From: Burkholderia multivorans ATCC BAA-247
GTDB taxonomy: Bacteria; Pseudomonadota; Gammaproteobacteria; Burkholderiales; Burkholderiaceae
DNA: 64,000 nt
Direction of reading: 5' to 3'
Assembly (NCBI RefSeq): GCF_000959525.1
Contig: NZ_CP009832.1
Coordinates: 806,001-870,000, forward strand
A program made the position numbers and the translations under genes. Below, piece by piece: positions 17,759-27,548 of the stretch (position 1 is its first letter; every line of letters begins with the position of its first letter). Below the pieces are notes generated by a model. It saw only the letters and a program-made list of their open reading frames with translations, was not told the origin of the DNA and made no database searches.

Positions 17759-19225
17759 TTATGCCGTACCGCCGACCGTCATCTTGTCGATGCGCAGGGT
17801 CGGCTGGCCGACGCCGACCGGCACGCTCTGGCCTTCCTTGCCGCATACGCCGACGCCCGTGTCGAGCGACATGTCGTTGCCGATCATGCTCACGTACTTC
17901 AGCGATTCGGGGCCGCTGCCGATCAGCGTCGCGCCCTTGACCGGATACGTGATCTTGCCGTTCTCGATCATGTACGCCTCGGACGCCGAGAACACGAACT
18001 TGCCGTTCGTGATGTCGACCTGGCCGCCGCCGAAGTTCACCGCGTAGAGACCGTTCTTCACCGACGCGATGATTTCCTGCGGATCCTTGTCGCCGTTGAG
18101 CATGTAGGTATTCGTCATGCGCGGCATCGGAAGGGCCGCATACGATTCGCGGCGCGCGTTGCCCGTGACCGGCATCTTCATCAGGCGCGCGTTCAGCGTG
18201 TCCTGGATGTAGCCCTTCAGGATCCCGTCCTCGATCAGCGTCGTGCACTGCGTGGGGTTGCCTTCGTCGTCGATATTGAGCGACCCGCGGCGGTTCGGCA
18301 GCGTGCCGTCGTCGACGACCGTCACGCCCTTCGCGGCGACCTGCTCGCCGATGCGGCCCGCGAACGCGGACGAACCCTTGCGGTTGAAGTCGCCCTCGAG
18401 ACCGTGGCCGATCGCCTCGTGCAGCAGCACGCCGGGCCAGCCCGGCCCGAGCACGACCGTCATCGCGCCGGCCGGCGCGGGGCGCGCGTCGAGGTTCACG
18501 AGCGCGGCGTGCACCGCGTCGTCGACGTAGCGCGACAGTACGTCGTCGGTGAAGTAGCCGTAGTCGAAGCGGCCGCCGCCGCCGCCGGTGCCGATTTCGC
18601 GGCGACCGTTCTGCTCGGCGATGACCGTGACCGAGACGCGCACGAGCGGGCGGATGTCGGCCGCGAGCGCGCCGTCGCTGCGCGCGACCAGCACGACATC
18701 GTATTCGCCGGCGAGGCCCGCCATGACCTGCGTGATGCGCGGGTCGCGGCTGCGCGCCATCTGCTCGACGCGTTCGAGCAGCTTCACCTTGGCCGTCGCG
18801 TCGAGCGACGCGAGCGGATCGGACGGCAGATAGAGGTCGCGGCCCGAGATGCCTTTCAACGACGTCGCCGCCTTCACCTTCTGGCGGCCGCCGCCCGCGG
18901 CCGCGATCGCCTTCGTCGCCGCGGCGGCCTGCGCGATCGCTTCCGGCGACAGGTCGTCCGAATACGCGAATGCGGTGCGGTCGCCCGCCACCGCGCGCAC
19001 GCCGACGCCCTGGTCGATGCTGAAGCTGCCCGACTTCACGATGCCTTCCTCGAGGCTCCACGCCTCGCTGCGCGTTGCCTGGAAGTACAGATCCGCGTAG
19101 TCGACGCGGTGCGTGAAGATGTCCGCGATCGTGCGCGTGAGCAGGCTCTCGTCGAGGCCGTACGGCGTCAGCAGGATGTCCTTCGCCAGCGCCAGGTTGC
19201 GGATGCCGGGTTCGATGATGTTCAT
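17759..19225 (-). CDS. tldD: Metalloprotease TldD
   Basis: This 488-aa TldD/PmbA-family Zn protease works with TldE (PmbA) and is known for maturing peptide microcins and degrading the CcdA antitoxin in E. coli. The metal-binding motif HEAIGHGLEGD (HExxxH) is near residue 270. Other family segments are GVGVRAVAGDRTAFAYSDDL and a glycine-rich GTGGGGGRFDYGYF. The ATG at 19225 (MNIIEPGIRNLALAKD) matches the family start. It is the third gene of the yhdP-nitrilase-tldD run. No tldE/pmbA gene lies in this window. Confidence 0.95.
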   Translation of the reverse strand: MNIIEPGIRNLALAKDILLTPYGLDESLLTRTIADIFTHRVDYADLYFQATRSEAWSLEEGIVKSGSFSIDQGVGVRAVAGDRTAFAYSDDLSPEAIAQAAAATKAIAAAGGGRQKVKAATSLKGISGRDLYLPSDPLASLDATAKVKLLERVEQMARSRDPRITQVMAGLAGEYDVVLVARSDGALAADIRPLVRVSVTVIAEQNGRREIGTGGGGGRFDYGYFTDDVLSRYVDDAVHAALVNLDARPAPAGAMTVVLGPGWPGVLLHEAIGHGLEGDFNRKGSSAFAGRIGEQVAAKGVTVVDDGTLPNRRGSLNIDDEGNPTQCTTLIEDGILKGYIQDTLNARLMKMPVTGNARRESYAALPMPRMTNTYMLNGDKDPQEIIASVKNGLYAVNFGGGQVDITNGKFVFSASEAYMIENGKITYPVKGATLIGSGPESLKYVSMIGNDMSLDTGVGVCGKEGQSVPVGVGQPTLRIDKMTVGGTA

Positions 19226-19310
19226 GCGGGTATCGGGTGCTCTCAAAAAGTTGTCGGATGCGTATCGCGCAGATGGGTGGGCCGCGCGGCGTTTCAAGCG
19301 GGCCGGCCGC

Positions 19311-20138
19311 TCAGGTCAGTACGCGGTGCCGCCACGCGGGCAGGCTCTGGCGCACGTCGGCGATGCGCTGCGGCTCGAGCGTGCCGCTCACGACGCTCGC
19401 GCCTTCGTCGCGCACCGCGACGATCTCGCCCCACGGGTCGATCAGCATGCTGTGGCCCCAGGTGCGCCGGCCGTTCTCGTGCTTGCCGCCCTGTGCGGCC
19501 GCGAGCACGTAGCACTGATTCTCGACCGCCCGTGCGCGCAGCAGCGTCTCCCAGTGCGCGCGGCCCGTCGTATACGTAAACGCCGACGGCACGACGATCA
19601 GCGCGCAATCGCCCATCCTGCGATACAGCTCCGGAAAGCGCAGATCGTAACAGACCGACAGCCCGACCCGGCCGAACGGCGCGTCGAACGTGACGACCGT
19701 CTCGCCCGGGCGAATCGTGCGCGCCTCGTCGAACGACTCGTCGCCTTTCTCGAAGTTGAACAGATGGATCTTGTCGTAGCGCGCCGCCTCGTTGCCCGAC
19801 GGATCGAACACGAGCGTCGTGTTCAGCACGCGCTGCGGTTCCGGCGCCTTCAGCGGCAGCGTGCCGCCGATGACCCATACGCGGTGGCGGCGCGCGGCAT
19901 CGGCGAGGAATTGCTGGATCGGGCCGTCGCCGTACGGCTCGGCGAGCGCGAGCTTGTCGGTGTCGCGCTGACCCATGAAGCAGAAATACTCGGGCAGCAG
20001 CACGAGCTGCGCGCCTTCGTCGGCGGCTTCCGCGATCAGGCGGCGCGCTTCGGCGAGATTGCGTCCGACGTCGGTCGTGCTGACCATCTGCAAGGCGGCA
20101 ACACGGAACGGCGCGGCGGAAGGGGCGGAATCGGTCAT
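19311..20138 (-). CDS. Carbon-nitrogen hydrolase (Nit1-like amidase)
   Basis: This 275-aa nitrilase-superfamily protein has the Glu-Lys-Cys triad: VLLPEYFCF (Glu about residue 50), RYDKIHLFNF (Lys about 125) and LSVCYDLRFPELYR (Cys about 161). The CYDLRFPELYR form is that of the Nit1/deaminated-glutathione amidase group, the most likely function (a metabolite-repair enzyme). Exact substrate is inference. It lies between yhdP (51-base gap) and tldD (85-base gap) on the same strand, an order common in beta-proteobacteria. Confidence 0.88.
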   Translation of the reverse strand: MTDSAPSAAPFRVAALQMVSTTDVGRNLAEARRLIAEAADEGAQLVLLPEYFCFMGQRDTDKLALAEPYGDGPIQQFLADAARRHRVWVIGGTLPLKAPEPQRVLNTTLVFDPSGNEAARYDKIHLFNFEKGDESFDEARTIRPGETVVTFDAPFGRVGLSVCYDLRFPELYRRMGDCALIVVPSAFTYTTGRAHWETLLRARAVENQCYVLAAAQGGKHENGRRTWGHSMLIDPWGEIVAVRDEGASVVSGTLEPQRIADVRQSLPAWRHRVLT

Positions 20139-20189
20139 CGCGAAATCGGTGGCGTCATAAATGGGGTGCGGCCCGGCGGCGAAGGCGGC

Positions 20190-23100
20190 TCAGTGGCCGG
20201 GCGCCTCGGCCGCATCGCGATTCATCTTACCCTGATCGCCCCGCACCCGCTCGATGTGCGGATGCGCCCACGATCCGGTGATCGCGTAGTCGAGCGCGAA
20301 CGCGTGCTGCAGCGTCTGCGACAGCGCGAAGTCGGCGGCCAGCACGCCGACGCCGAGCAGCGGATTGATCACCGCCGCCGCGATCGCGGCCGCGCCCGCG
20401 CCGACCTTCGGCGCGACGTGCGCATGGAGATCCTGCGTCTCGGTGCCGAGATCGACGGCGCCGCGCACCGTCACGTTCGCCGGTGCGGTCGTCATCGCGA
20501 AATCGTCGGTGCGCGCGATGCCGTTCGAAACGCGGGCGGTGCCGGTGATCTTGTCGAACGGCAGTCCCTTGCCGATCACGTCGCGGAAATTCAGCGTCAG
20601 GAAGCGCGCGAGGCTCTGCAGGCTCAGCACGCCGAGCAGCTTCGCGGCGCCCGGATCGACCTTCAGGATTTGCCCGTGCTCGAGGTCGAGCGCGATCTGG
20701 CCGTTCAGCGACGGCAGGTCGACCGCGGTCGGGCCGCCGCGCCAGCCGACCTTGCCGGTCACCGAACCCTGGCCCTTCGCGAGCGTACGCGGCAGGCCGA
20801 CGCGATCGAGCAGCGCGCCCGCATCGTCGACGTCGAGCCGGAAGTCGAACACCGACCGCCGCGGCGCCTCGCTTTCGTCGACGCCGCGCGCGAGCGCGCG
20901 CCGCGACGTGCGCCAGTTGCCCGTCGCGCTCAGTTTCGCGTCCGGGTTCGTCAGCGTGAGGCGGTCGAGCTGCCAGACCGGCGTGCCGTTCTCGTCGACG
21001 TTGCGTGCGTTGACGACTAGGCGGCCGATGTCGTGGTTGCGCGCGACGACCTGGTCGACGATCACGTCGACCGACGGCATCGGCCGATCGGTCGGCGTCG
21101 GCAGGTTCATCGCGCGGCCGACGAGATCGTGCTGCGCGCTGTCGGGAATCACGAGCTTCGCGAGCCGTGCGTTGAGCACACCCGCGCCGTTGTGGCCGCC
21201 GCCCGGCGCCCACGACAGGTAGCCCGACACCTGGTTCGACGCGATGTTGGCCTGCCACAGATCGTCGACGTGCGACGCGCCGACGATCACGTTTTCCCAG
21301 TTGCGCTTGAGCAGCGTCAGCGTGCCGAAGTGGAGCGCAAAGCGCTTCGGCGCGAAGCTCGCGACATCGACGCGCGACGCCGCCGGCGGCTGCGTCGCGC
21401 GCGGCGTCTCGGCGCGCAGGGTACGCGCCAGCGCGATCCAGGCGTCCGCGTCGAAGGCGTCGACGTCGACCGCCGCGCTGACGCCTTCCTGCGGCATGTC
21501 GGGCATGCGGTGGATGCCCATCGCGCCGCGCACGGCACGCAGCGGCGCGCCGCGCGCCGCATCGAGCAGATAGGTCGCCGACACGGGGCCGAGCGTCAGG
21601 TCCGCGTGCTCGAGGCGCGTGCCGTCGGTCTGCGGCGCCGGCTGTAGCGTGAAACGGAACGGCATCGTCGTGCCGGCCGGCTTCGCGAACGGCGCGGGGA
21701 AGTTCAGCGCGACGCCGGTCAGATCCGATTGCGCGGCGATGTCCGGCAGGCGCCCCGGTGCGCCGCGCACCGCGATCCGGTACGGCGCGTCGCCGCTCAC
21801 GTGTTCGAGCAGCGCCGCCGCGGCGCCGCGCAGATTCAGCCGGCGCGCGGCGTCGAGCGCGAGCTTGCCGTCGACGTCGACGGCGTACGGCCCGTGCGAC
21901 TGGAAGCGGCCGTTCGCGCGCACCGGGCCGCCGAGGAAGCGGCCCGACAGTGCATGCAGCGACGCGCCGGTTTCGGTGAAGCGCACCTGCCCGCGCAGCG
22001 CGGACAGCGGCGGCACGCCGTCCGCCGACAGCGTGTTGCCGCCGAACGCGAGCGCGCCTTCGATCCGCGTATGCGGATGCGCGACGTGCTGCGGAATCGT
22101 CAGCTTCAGCGCGAGCGACGCCGGCCCCTGCGCGTCGATGCGCGCGCCGACGCGATCGCTCATCGCGCCCAGCGAGCTGTTGTCCGCGTAATCGATCAGG
22201 TCGGCGAGCGGTCCTTGCGCGTGGCCTTCGATGACGAGCGGCGAGTCGCTCGGGTGGCCGAGGTCGTCGATGCGGCCGGCGACCTTCGTCACCGCGACAC
22301 GCTTGTAATGCGCGCGGTCGATGTCGAAGCGCAGCTTGTTCTGCGCGAGCTCGAACACGCCGTCGATGCCGTCGAGCGCGGGCCACACGCTCGGCGTGCC
22401 GTTCGCGAGCGTGCGCGGCGGGTACGGCGTCGGCTCGAAGCGGCCGCCCGTAAACGGCGCGACGATCCGGAACACGCCGGCTGTCGGCTCATGCTGAAAC
22501 GGAAACTTGTCGAGCGGGCCGCGCGCGACGATCGACGCGCCCTTCGTCACGCGGCCGTCCTGCAGCGCGTGGCCGAGATAGGCACGCAGGTGATCGGACA
22601 TCCCCGTCGGCAGATAGCGCGGAATCCGGGCGACCGACGCGCGCGCGAAATCGGCGCGCAGGTCGAGCGAGCCGCGGCCGTGCCCCGGATTCGTGTAGGT
22701 GCCCGACACCGCGATCTCGGCGTCGGGATTCGCGACGAACAGATCGGGCACATTCACGTCGACGCGCGCGTGCTTTTCGCCGGGCGCCGGCGTGATGGTC
22801 CAGTTCGCGCGGCCGCGCAGCTTGTCGAACGTGAGCCGCGGCTCGTCGAACTCGCCGGGCACCGTGACGGCCGCGTCGATCGTGTCGAACTCGGCGGTGC
22901 CTCCCGTCTCGCTTGCGTCGACGCGGCCCCACAGGTTCTCGACGCCCGGCAGGCCGGCACGCGGGTGGCCGCGCGCCGACAGCCCCGGCGGCGGCTCCTG
23001 CGCCGCGAAGCTGATGCCCTGCAGATCGCCGAGGAACCGGTAGCGCACGATCGGCGCGGCGCCCATGCGGCGCTCCTCGTCGGCGAGGTCGGCGCGCGCG

Positions 23101-24389
23101 GGCTTCGCACGTTCGACTTCGATGTGATAGTTCGACATCATCCCGCGCGGGTCGATCTTGACGAGCTCGTTGCGCAGCCGCGCGGGCAGCGGCAGCCCGC
23201 GGATGAATTCGCTGAGGATGCCGAGATCGACGCGATCGCCGACGACGCTGAGCAGCTGGCCCTGATCGGCCGTCGGCACGCGATAGCGCGCCTTCAGCGT
23301 CGACAGCGCGAGCGAACGCGCGAGCGGCGTGCCGTCGGGCAGCGGCGGCTGGCCCAGTTCCGCGTTGAAGTGCGTCAGATGCAGCGTGTAGTCGCGGCCC
23401 GGATCGAGCGCGAGATCCCAGCGGAAGCCGACCGTCGGCACGTCGAGGCGCGGCTGCGTCGGCCGCACGCGCAGCGCGACGTCGGCGCCCTGCAGGTCGC
23501 CGCCTGCCGAGCGCAGCCGGCCGTTGCTGAAGGTCGCCCAGATCGCGTTGTCGATCCGGCCGGCATGGATCGTGAGCGGCATGTCGACATAGCGCGCGAG
23601 CGTCTGCAGATCGACGGGGCCCGTCGACAGATAGGCGTTGCCCGTCCAGTTCGAGGGCTTGCCGATCGGCGCGAGCGCCTTGTGCGTGAAGCGCGCGCGG
23701 AAATCGAGCGGGCCGAGCAGCAGCGTGCCGTTCGCGGGCGCCTGCAGCGCGGCCTTGTGCAGGCGGCCGTCGTTGAGCACCGCGAGCCGGATGCCGGACA
23801 GCGCGAGTTCCGGCGCGTCGTGCTGCGCGTCGCGCCAGCGCAGCGTGCCGCCGCGCAGCACGATCGCTTCCTGCTTCAGCAGCCAGGTGCCGAACGTGTC
23901 GTTGCCGCCGTGCGCGGACGCGACGCCGACGCCCGCGATGCTCAGCGAGCCGTCCGCCGCGCGCGCGACGACGAGGTCCGGCTCATCGACGATCAGGCTC
24001 GACAGCGCGGGCGACAGACGCAGCAGCGACATCCACGACAGCGCAGCCGTCGCGTGCGGTACCGACAGCGCGACCTGACCGTCGCGGCCGCGGATCGTCA
24101 GACGGGTGACTTCGACGCCCGGCTGCATGCCGGACCAGTGCGGCGACAGCTTGCCGATCGACAGTTGTGCGTGGAGCTTGTCGGACACCGCGCGCTCGAT
24201 GCGCGGGCGGAATTCGTCGATGCGCGGCAGCAGCACGTAGCGCAGCCCGAGGAACGTGCCGCACGCGACGAAGTACGTGCCGATCGCGACCGCCAGCGTC
24301 ACCTTGAACACGCGACGCAGCACCGGATGATCGTGCTTCGGAGTGGCCGCTTCGGGCGCTGCTGCGGCGGATTCCTGACGGTCGGACAT
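20190..24389 (-). CDS. yhdP: YhdP family envelope protein (AsmA-like)
   Basis: This very long protein (1,399 aa, as usual for the family) has one N-terminal membrane anchor (about residues 29-53, VFKVTLAVAIGTYFVACGTF) and then a large periplasmic beta-rich region. It ends in an AsmA-like C-terminal domain (LNGQIALDLEHGQILKVDPG, then GAGAAAIAAAVINPLLGVG). The family bridges inner and outer membranes and is implicated in phospholipid transport in E. coli, with TamB and YdbH. It starts a minus-strand run with the nitrilase and tldD, and is divergent from glnE across a 225-base gap in which I see no strong promoter match. Confidence 0.92.
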   Translation of the reverse strand: MSDRQESAAAAPEAATPKHDHPVLRRVFKVTLAVAIGTYFVACGTFLGLRYVLLPRIDEFRPRIERAVSDKLHAQLSIGKLSPHWSGMQPGVEVTRLTIRGRDGQVALSVPHATAALSWMSLLRLSPALSSLIVDEPDLVVARAADGSLSIAGVGVASAHGGNDTFGTWLLKQEAIVLRGGTLRWRDAQHDAPELALSGIRLAVLNDGRLHKAALQAPANGTLLLGPLDFRARFTHKALAPIGKPSNWTGNAYLSTGPVDLQTLARYVDMPLTIHAGRIDNAIWATFSNGRLRSAGGDLQGADVALRVRPTQPRLDVPTVGFRWDLALDPGRDYTLHLTHFNAELGQPPLPDGTPLARSLALSTLKARYRVPTADQGQLLSVVGDRVDLGILSEFIRGLPLPARLRNELVKIDPRGMMSNYHIEVERAKPARADLADEERRMGAAPIVRYRFLGDLQGISFAAQEPPPGLSARGHPRAGLPGVENLWGRVDASETGGTAEFDTIDAAVTVPGEFDEPRLTFDKLRGRANWTITPAPGEKHARVDVNVPDLFVANPDAEIAVSGTYTNPGHGRGSLDLRADFARASVARIPRYLPTGMSDHLRAYLGHALQDGRVTKGASIVARGPLDKFPFQHEPTAGVFRIVAPFTGGRFEPTPYPPRTLANGTPSVWPALDGIDGVFELAQNKLRFDIDRAHYKRVAVTKVAGRIDDLGHPSDSPLVIEGHAQGPLADLIDYADNSSLGAMSDRVGARIDAQGPASLALKLTIPQHVAHPHTRIEGALAFGGNTLSADGVPPLSALRGQVRFTETGASLHALSGRFLGGPVRANGRFQSHGPYAVDVDGKLALDAARRLNLRGAAAALLEHVSGDAPYRIAVRGAPGRLPDIAAQSDLTGVALNFPAPFAKPAGTTMPFRFTLQPAPQTDGTRLEHADLTLGPVSATYLLDAARGAPLRAVRGAMGIHRMPDMPQEGVSAAVDVDAFDADAWIALARTLRAETPRATQPPAASRVDVASFAPKRFALHFGTLTLLKRNWENVIVGASHVDDLWQANIASNQVSGYLSWAPGGGHNGAGVLNARLAKLVIPDSAQHDLVGRAMNLPTPTDRPMPSVDVIVDQVVARNHDIGRLVVNARNVDENGTPVWQLDRLTLTNPDAKLSATGNWRTSRRALARGVDESEAPRRSVFDFRLDVDDAGALLDRVGLPRTLAKGQGSVTGKVGWRGGPTAVDLPSLNGQIALDLEHGQILKVDPGAAKLLGVLSLQSLARFLTLNFRDVIGKGLPFDKITGTARVSNGIARTDDFAMTTAPANVTVRGAVDLGTETQDLHAHVAPKVGAGAAAIAAAVINPLLGVGVLAADFALSQTLQHAFALDYAITGSWAHPHIERVRGDQGKMNRDAAEAPGH

Positions 24390-24614
24390 GCGGCGGACGG
24401 GCGGCGATATGGTAGTTTTGCAAACTGACGTTGAAATGTATCACACGGGTTCGTGCCGGCGGCCGCCAGGCGGCGCGGCGCGGGCCTCCCGGCGCGCGGC
24501 GTCGCACGGGCGCGGCGCGTCCGCGATGCCGCGCCTTGTCCATTGGGGCCGGCTCGCAACGCGCATCGAATGCACGCGCGTGCCGGCCGGCCCGACCGCA
24601 AGGCCTGCTTCTCG

Positions 24615-27419
24615 ATGACCGACGCTTCCGCCCTGATCAGCACGTCCTATTCCCGTTACCTCGCGCGCGCGGCCGCCGCGCGTCCGGCGCTCGTCGAGCA
24701 GATCGCCCGCTGGGCCGACGCGCCGCTTACGCGCGCGCAGCAGGACGAACGGCTCACCGCGCTGCTCGGCGTGCCGCCGGCCGGCGCGGCCGTGCCGACC
24801 GACGAACAGTTGAAGCGCGCGCTGCGGCAATTGCGCACCGAGGTGTTCGGCGCGGTGGCCGAGCGCGACCTGCGCGGGCTCGCGAGCGTCGCCGAGGTGA
24901 CGGGCGCGATGACCGATCTGGCCGAGCTCGCCGTGCAGCGCTCGCTCGCGCTGCTGTCGGCCGAATTCGAGGCGCTGTACGGCGAGCCGCGCGGCGCCGA
25001 CGGCCAGCGCGTGGTGCTCGGCGTCGTCGGGATGGGCAAGCTCGGCGGCCGCGAACTGAACGTGTCGTCCGACATCGACCTGATCTTCGTCTACGAGGAC
25101 GACGGCGAGACGGCCGGCGGCACGCGCGCGCCGCTGTCCACGCAGGAATATTTCACGCGGCTCGGCCGGCGCCTGATCGGCGTGCTGTCGGAAGTCACGG
25201 CCGACGGCTACGTGTTTCGCGTCGACATGCGGCTGCGCCCGAACGGCGATTCCGGGCCGCTCGTATGCAGCCTCGGGATGCTCGAAGAGTATTTCTACGT
25301 GCAGGGGCGCGAGTGGGAGCGCTACGCCTGGATCAAGGGGCGGCTCGTGTCGGAAGGCGACAGCGACGCGGCGCGGCGGCTCGCGTCGCAGCTCGAGTCG
25401 ATCGTGAAGCCGTTCGTGTACCGGCGCTATCTCGACTTCGGCGTGATCGGCGCGATCCGTTCGCTGCATCAGCAGATTCGCCACGAAGCCGCGCGCCGCG
25501 CGTCGATGCGGCCCGACAAGGCCGACGACATCAAGCTCGGCCGCGGCGGCATCCGCGAGATCGAGTTCAGCGCGCAGGTGTTCCAGCTGATCCGCGGCGG
25601 CCAGGATGCGGGGTTCCGCGTGCGGCCCACGCTCGCGGTGCTCGCGCACGCGCAGGCGCGCGGCTTGATCGCCGACGACGTGCGTGCGCGCCTGACTGAC
25701 GCGTACAACTTCCTGCGCACGCTCGAGCACCGGCTGCAGTACCGCAACGACGCGCAGACGCACGCGATGCCGGTCGAACCCGACGAGCGCGCGGCGCTCG
25801 CCGCCTCGCTCGGCTTTGCCGACTACGCGGCGCTGATGACGGCGCTCGACGCGCATCGCACGTTCGTCGAGGCGCAGTTCGACCAGATCTTCGCGGACAA
25901 GGTGGGCGGCGGCCCGTGCAGTGCCGGCGACGACACGGCGGCCACCTGGATCTGGAGCGGCGCACTCGCCGACGACGGCGAGGACGACGCGCTGACGGCG
26001 CGCCTCGAGGGCCTGGGCTTCGCCGATCCGGCTGCGATGCTCGCGCGGCTGCGCGCGGTATGGCAGTCGTCGCGCTATACGGGCCTGCCGGAAAAAAGCC
26101 GTCAGCGCTTCGACAGCGTCGCGCAGCGCGCGCTCGAGGCGGCACCGAAAATCGACGCCGCGCGCCGCGACGACACGATCGTGCGCCTGTTCGACCTGCT
26201 CGAGACGGTCAGCCGGCGCGGCGTCTACCTGGCGCTGCTGACCGAATATCCGGCCGCGCTCGACCGCGTGCTGTCGGTGCTCGGCGCCACGCGCTGGGGC
26301 GGCGGCTATCTGATCCGCCACCCGCAGCTGCTCGACGAATTGCTCGACGACGAAGCGATTGCGAGCCCGTTCGACTGGCCGGCGTTCAAGGACGCGCTGC
26401 GCGCGCGCCTGGCCGCCGCCGACGGTCCCGAACAGCAGATGGACCTGCTGCGGCATGCGCAGCACGCGGAGGTATTCCGGATCCTGCTGATCGACCTGGC
26501 CGGGCAGCTGTCGGTCGAGCACGTCAGCGACCGGCTGTCGGAGCTCGCCGACGCGGTGCTCGACGTCACGATCGAAGTCGTCTGGTCGCAGCTCGCGAAG
26601 CGTCACCGCGACGTGCCGAAATTCGCGGTGATCGCGTACGGCAAGCTCGGCGGCAAGGAGCTCGGCTACGCATCCGATCTCGACCTGATCTTCCTGTACG
26701 ACGATCCGGACGATCGCTCGGCCGACGTGTACACCACGTTCACGCGGCGCCTCATCACCTGGCTGACGACGGCCACCGGCGCCGGCGCGCTGTTCGACAT
26801 CGACCTGCGCCTGCGGCCGAACGGCGAGGCCGGGCTGCTCGTGACGGACCTCGACGCGTTCCGCCGCTATCAGCTGCGCGAAGGCGATGCGGCGAACACC
26901 GCGTGGGTCTGGGAGCACCAGGCGCTGACGCGGGCGCGCTACAGCGCGGGCGACGCGGAGATCGGCGCGGCGTTCGAGGCGATCCGCCGGCAGGTGCTGA
27001 CGACGCCGCGCGACGCGGACGTCCTCGCGAAGGAAATCGTCGACATGCGCGCCAAGGTGCTCGCCGGGCACCCGAACCAGACCGAGCTGTTCGATCTGAA
27101 GCACGACCGCGGCGGCATGGTCGACATCGAGTTCATCGTCCAGTACTGGGTGCTGCTGCACGCGTCGAGCGACCCGGAACTGATCCGCAACACGGGCAAT
27201 ATCGCGTTGCTGCGCGAAGTCGCGCGCTTCGGGCTGATGGGCGAGGACGAGGCCGAGCGCGTCGGCGCGGCGTACCGCACGTACCGGAAGCTGCAGCACA
27301 AGCTGCGGCTCGACGGGATGGAGAAGGCGCGCGTCGAGCCGGCGCTCGTCGCCGACGAGCGCGCGGCCGTGATCGCGCTGTGGACGCGCGTGTTCGGTGC
27401 GCTTGAAACGGGCGTTTGA
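24615..27419 (+). CDS. glnE: Bifunctional glutamine synthetase adenylyltransferase/deadenylase
   Basis: GlnE (934 aa) adds AMP to and removes AMP from glutamine synthetase, tuning nitrogen assimilation in response to PII. The two nucleotidyltransferase domains expected are both intact. The N-terminal deadenylylase has GMGKLGGRELN...DIDLIF at about residues 138-157. The C-terminal adenylylase has YGKLGGKELGYASDLDLIFLY at about 675-694. Each is followed by its helical GlnE domain (LGRGGIREIEFSAQ and HDRGGMVDIEFIVQ). ATG 24615 is chosen because it gives the family length; an upstream in-frame extension is low-complexity. Confidence 0.95.
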   Translation: MTDASALISTSYSRYLARAAAARPALVEQIARWADAPLTRAQQDERLTALLGVPPAGAAVPTDEQLKRALRQLRTEVFGAVAERDLRGLASVAEVTGAMTDLAELAVQRSLALLSAEFEALYGEPRGADGQRVVLGVVGMGKLGGRELNVSSDIDLIFVYEDDGETAGGTRAPLSTQEYFTRLGRRLIGVLSEVTADGYVFRVDMRLRPNGDSGPLVCSLGMLEEYFYVQGREWERYAWIKGRLVSEGDSDAARRLASQLESIVKPFVYRRYLDFGVIGAIRSLHQQIRHEAARRASMRPDKADDIKLGRGGIREIEFSAQVFQLIRGGQDAGFRVRPTLAVLAHAQARGLIADDVRARLTDAYNFLRTLEHRLQYRNDAQTHAMPVEPDERAALAASLGFADYAALMTALDAHRTFVEAQFDQIFADKVGGGPCSAGDDTAATWIWSGALADDGEDDALTARLEGLGFADPAAMLARLRAVWQSSRYTGLPEKSRQRFDSVAQRALEAAPKIDAARRDDTIVRLFDLLETVSRRGVYLALLTEYPAALDRVLSVLGATRWGGGYLIRHPQLLDELLDDEAIASPFDWPAFKDALRARLAAADGPEQQMDLLRHAQHAEVFRILLIDLAGQLSVEHVSDRLSELADAVLDVTIEVVWSQLAKRHRDVPKFAVIAYGKLGGKELGYASDLDLIFLYDDPDDRSADVYTTFTRRLITWLTTATGAGALFDIDLRLRPNGEAGLLVTDLDAFRRYQLREGDAANTAWVWEHQALTRARYSAGDAEIGAAFEAIRRQVLTTPRDADVLAKEIVDMRAKVLAGHPNQTELFDLKHDRGGMVDIEFIVQYWVLLHASSDPELIRNTGNIALLREVARFGLMGEDEAERVGAAYRTYRKLQHKLRLDGMEKARVEPALVADERAAVIALWTRVFGALETGV

Positions 27420-27548
27420 TGGGCGGCGGCGTGCGCGGGCGGGCGGCGCTTCTATATAAGTAAACGCGTCGGCGGAGCAGGCGCGCGTGCGTGCGGTCCG
27501 CCCGCCGCCACGGCGCTGCGGCGCCGGCGTGCTTGCCGCGCCGCAGCG

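Noticed and set aside
24453-24614. Upstream extension of glnE
   Set aside because: The extra residues are Ala/Arg-rich low complexity and the family starts near the ATG at 24615.
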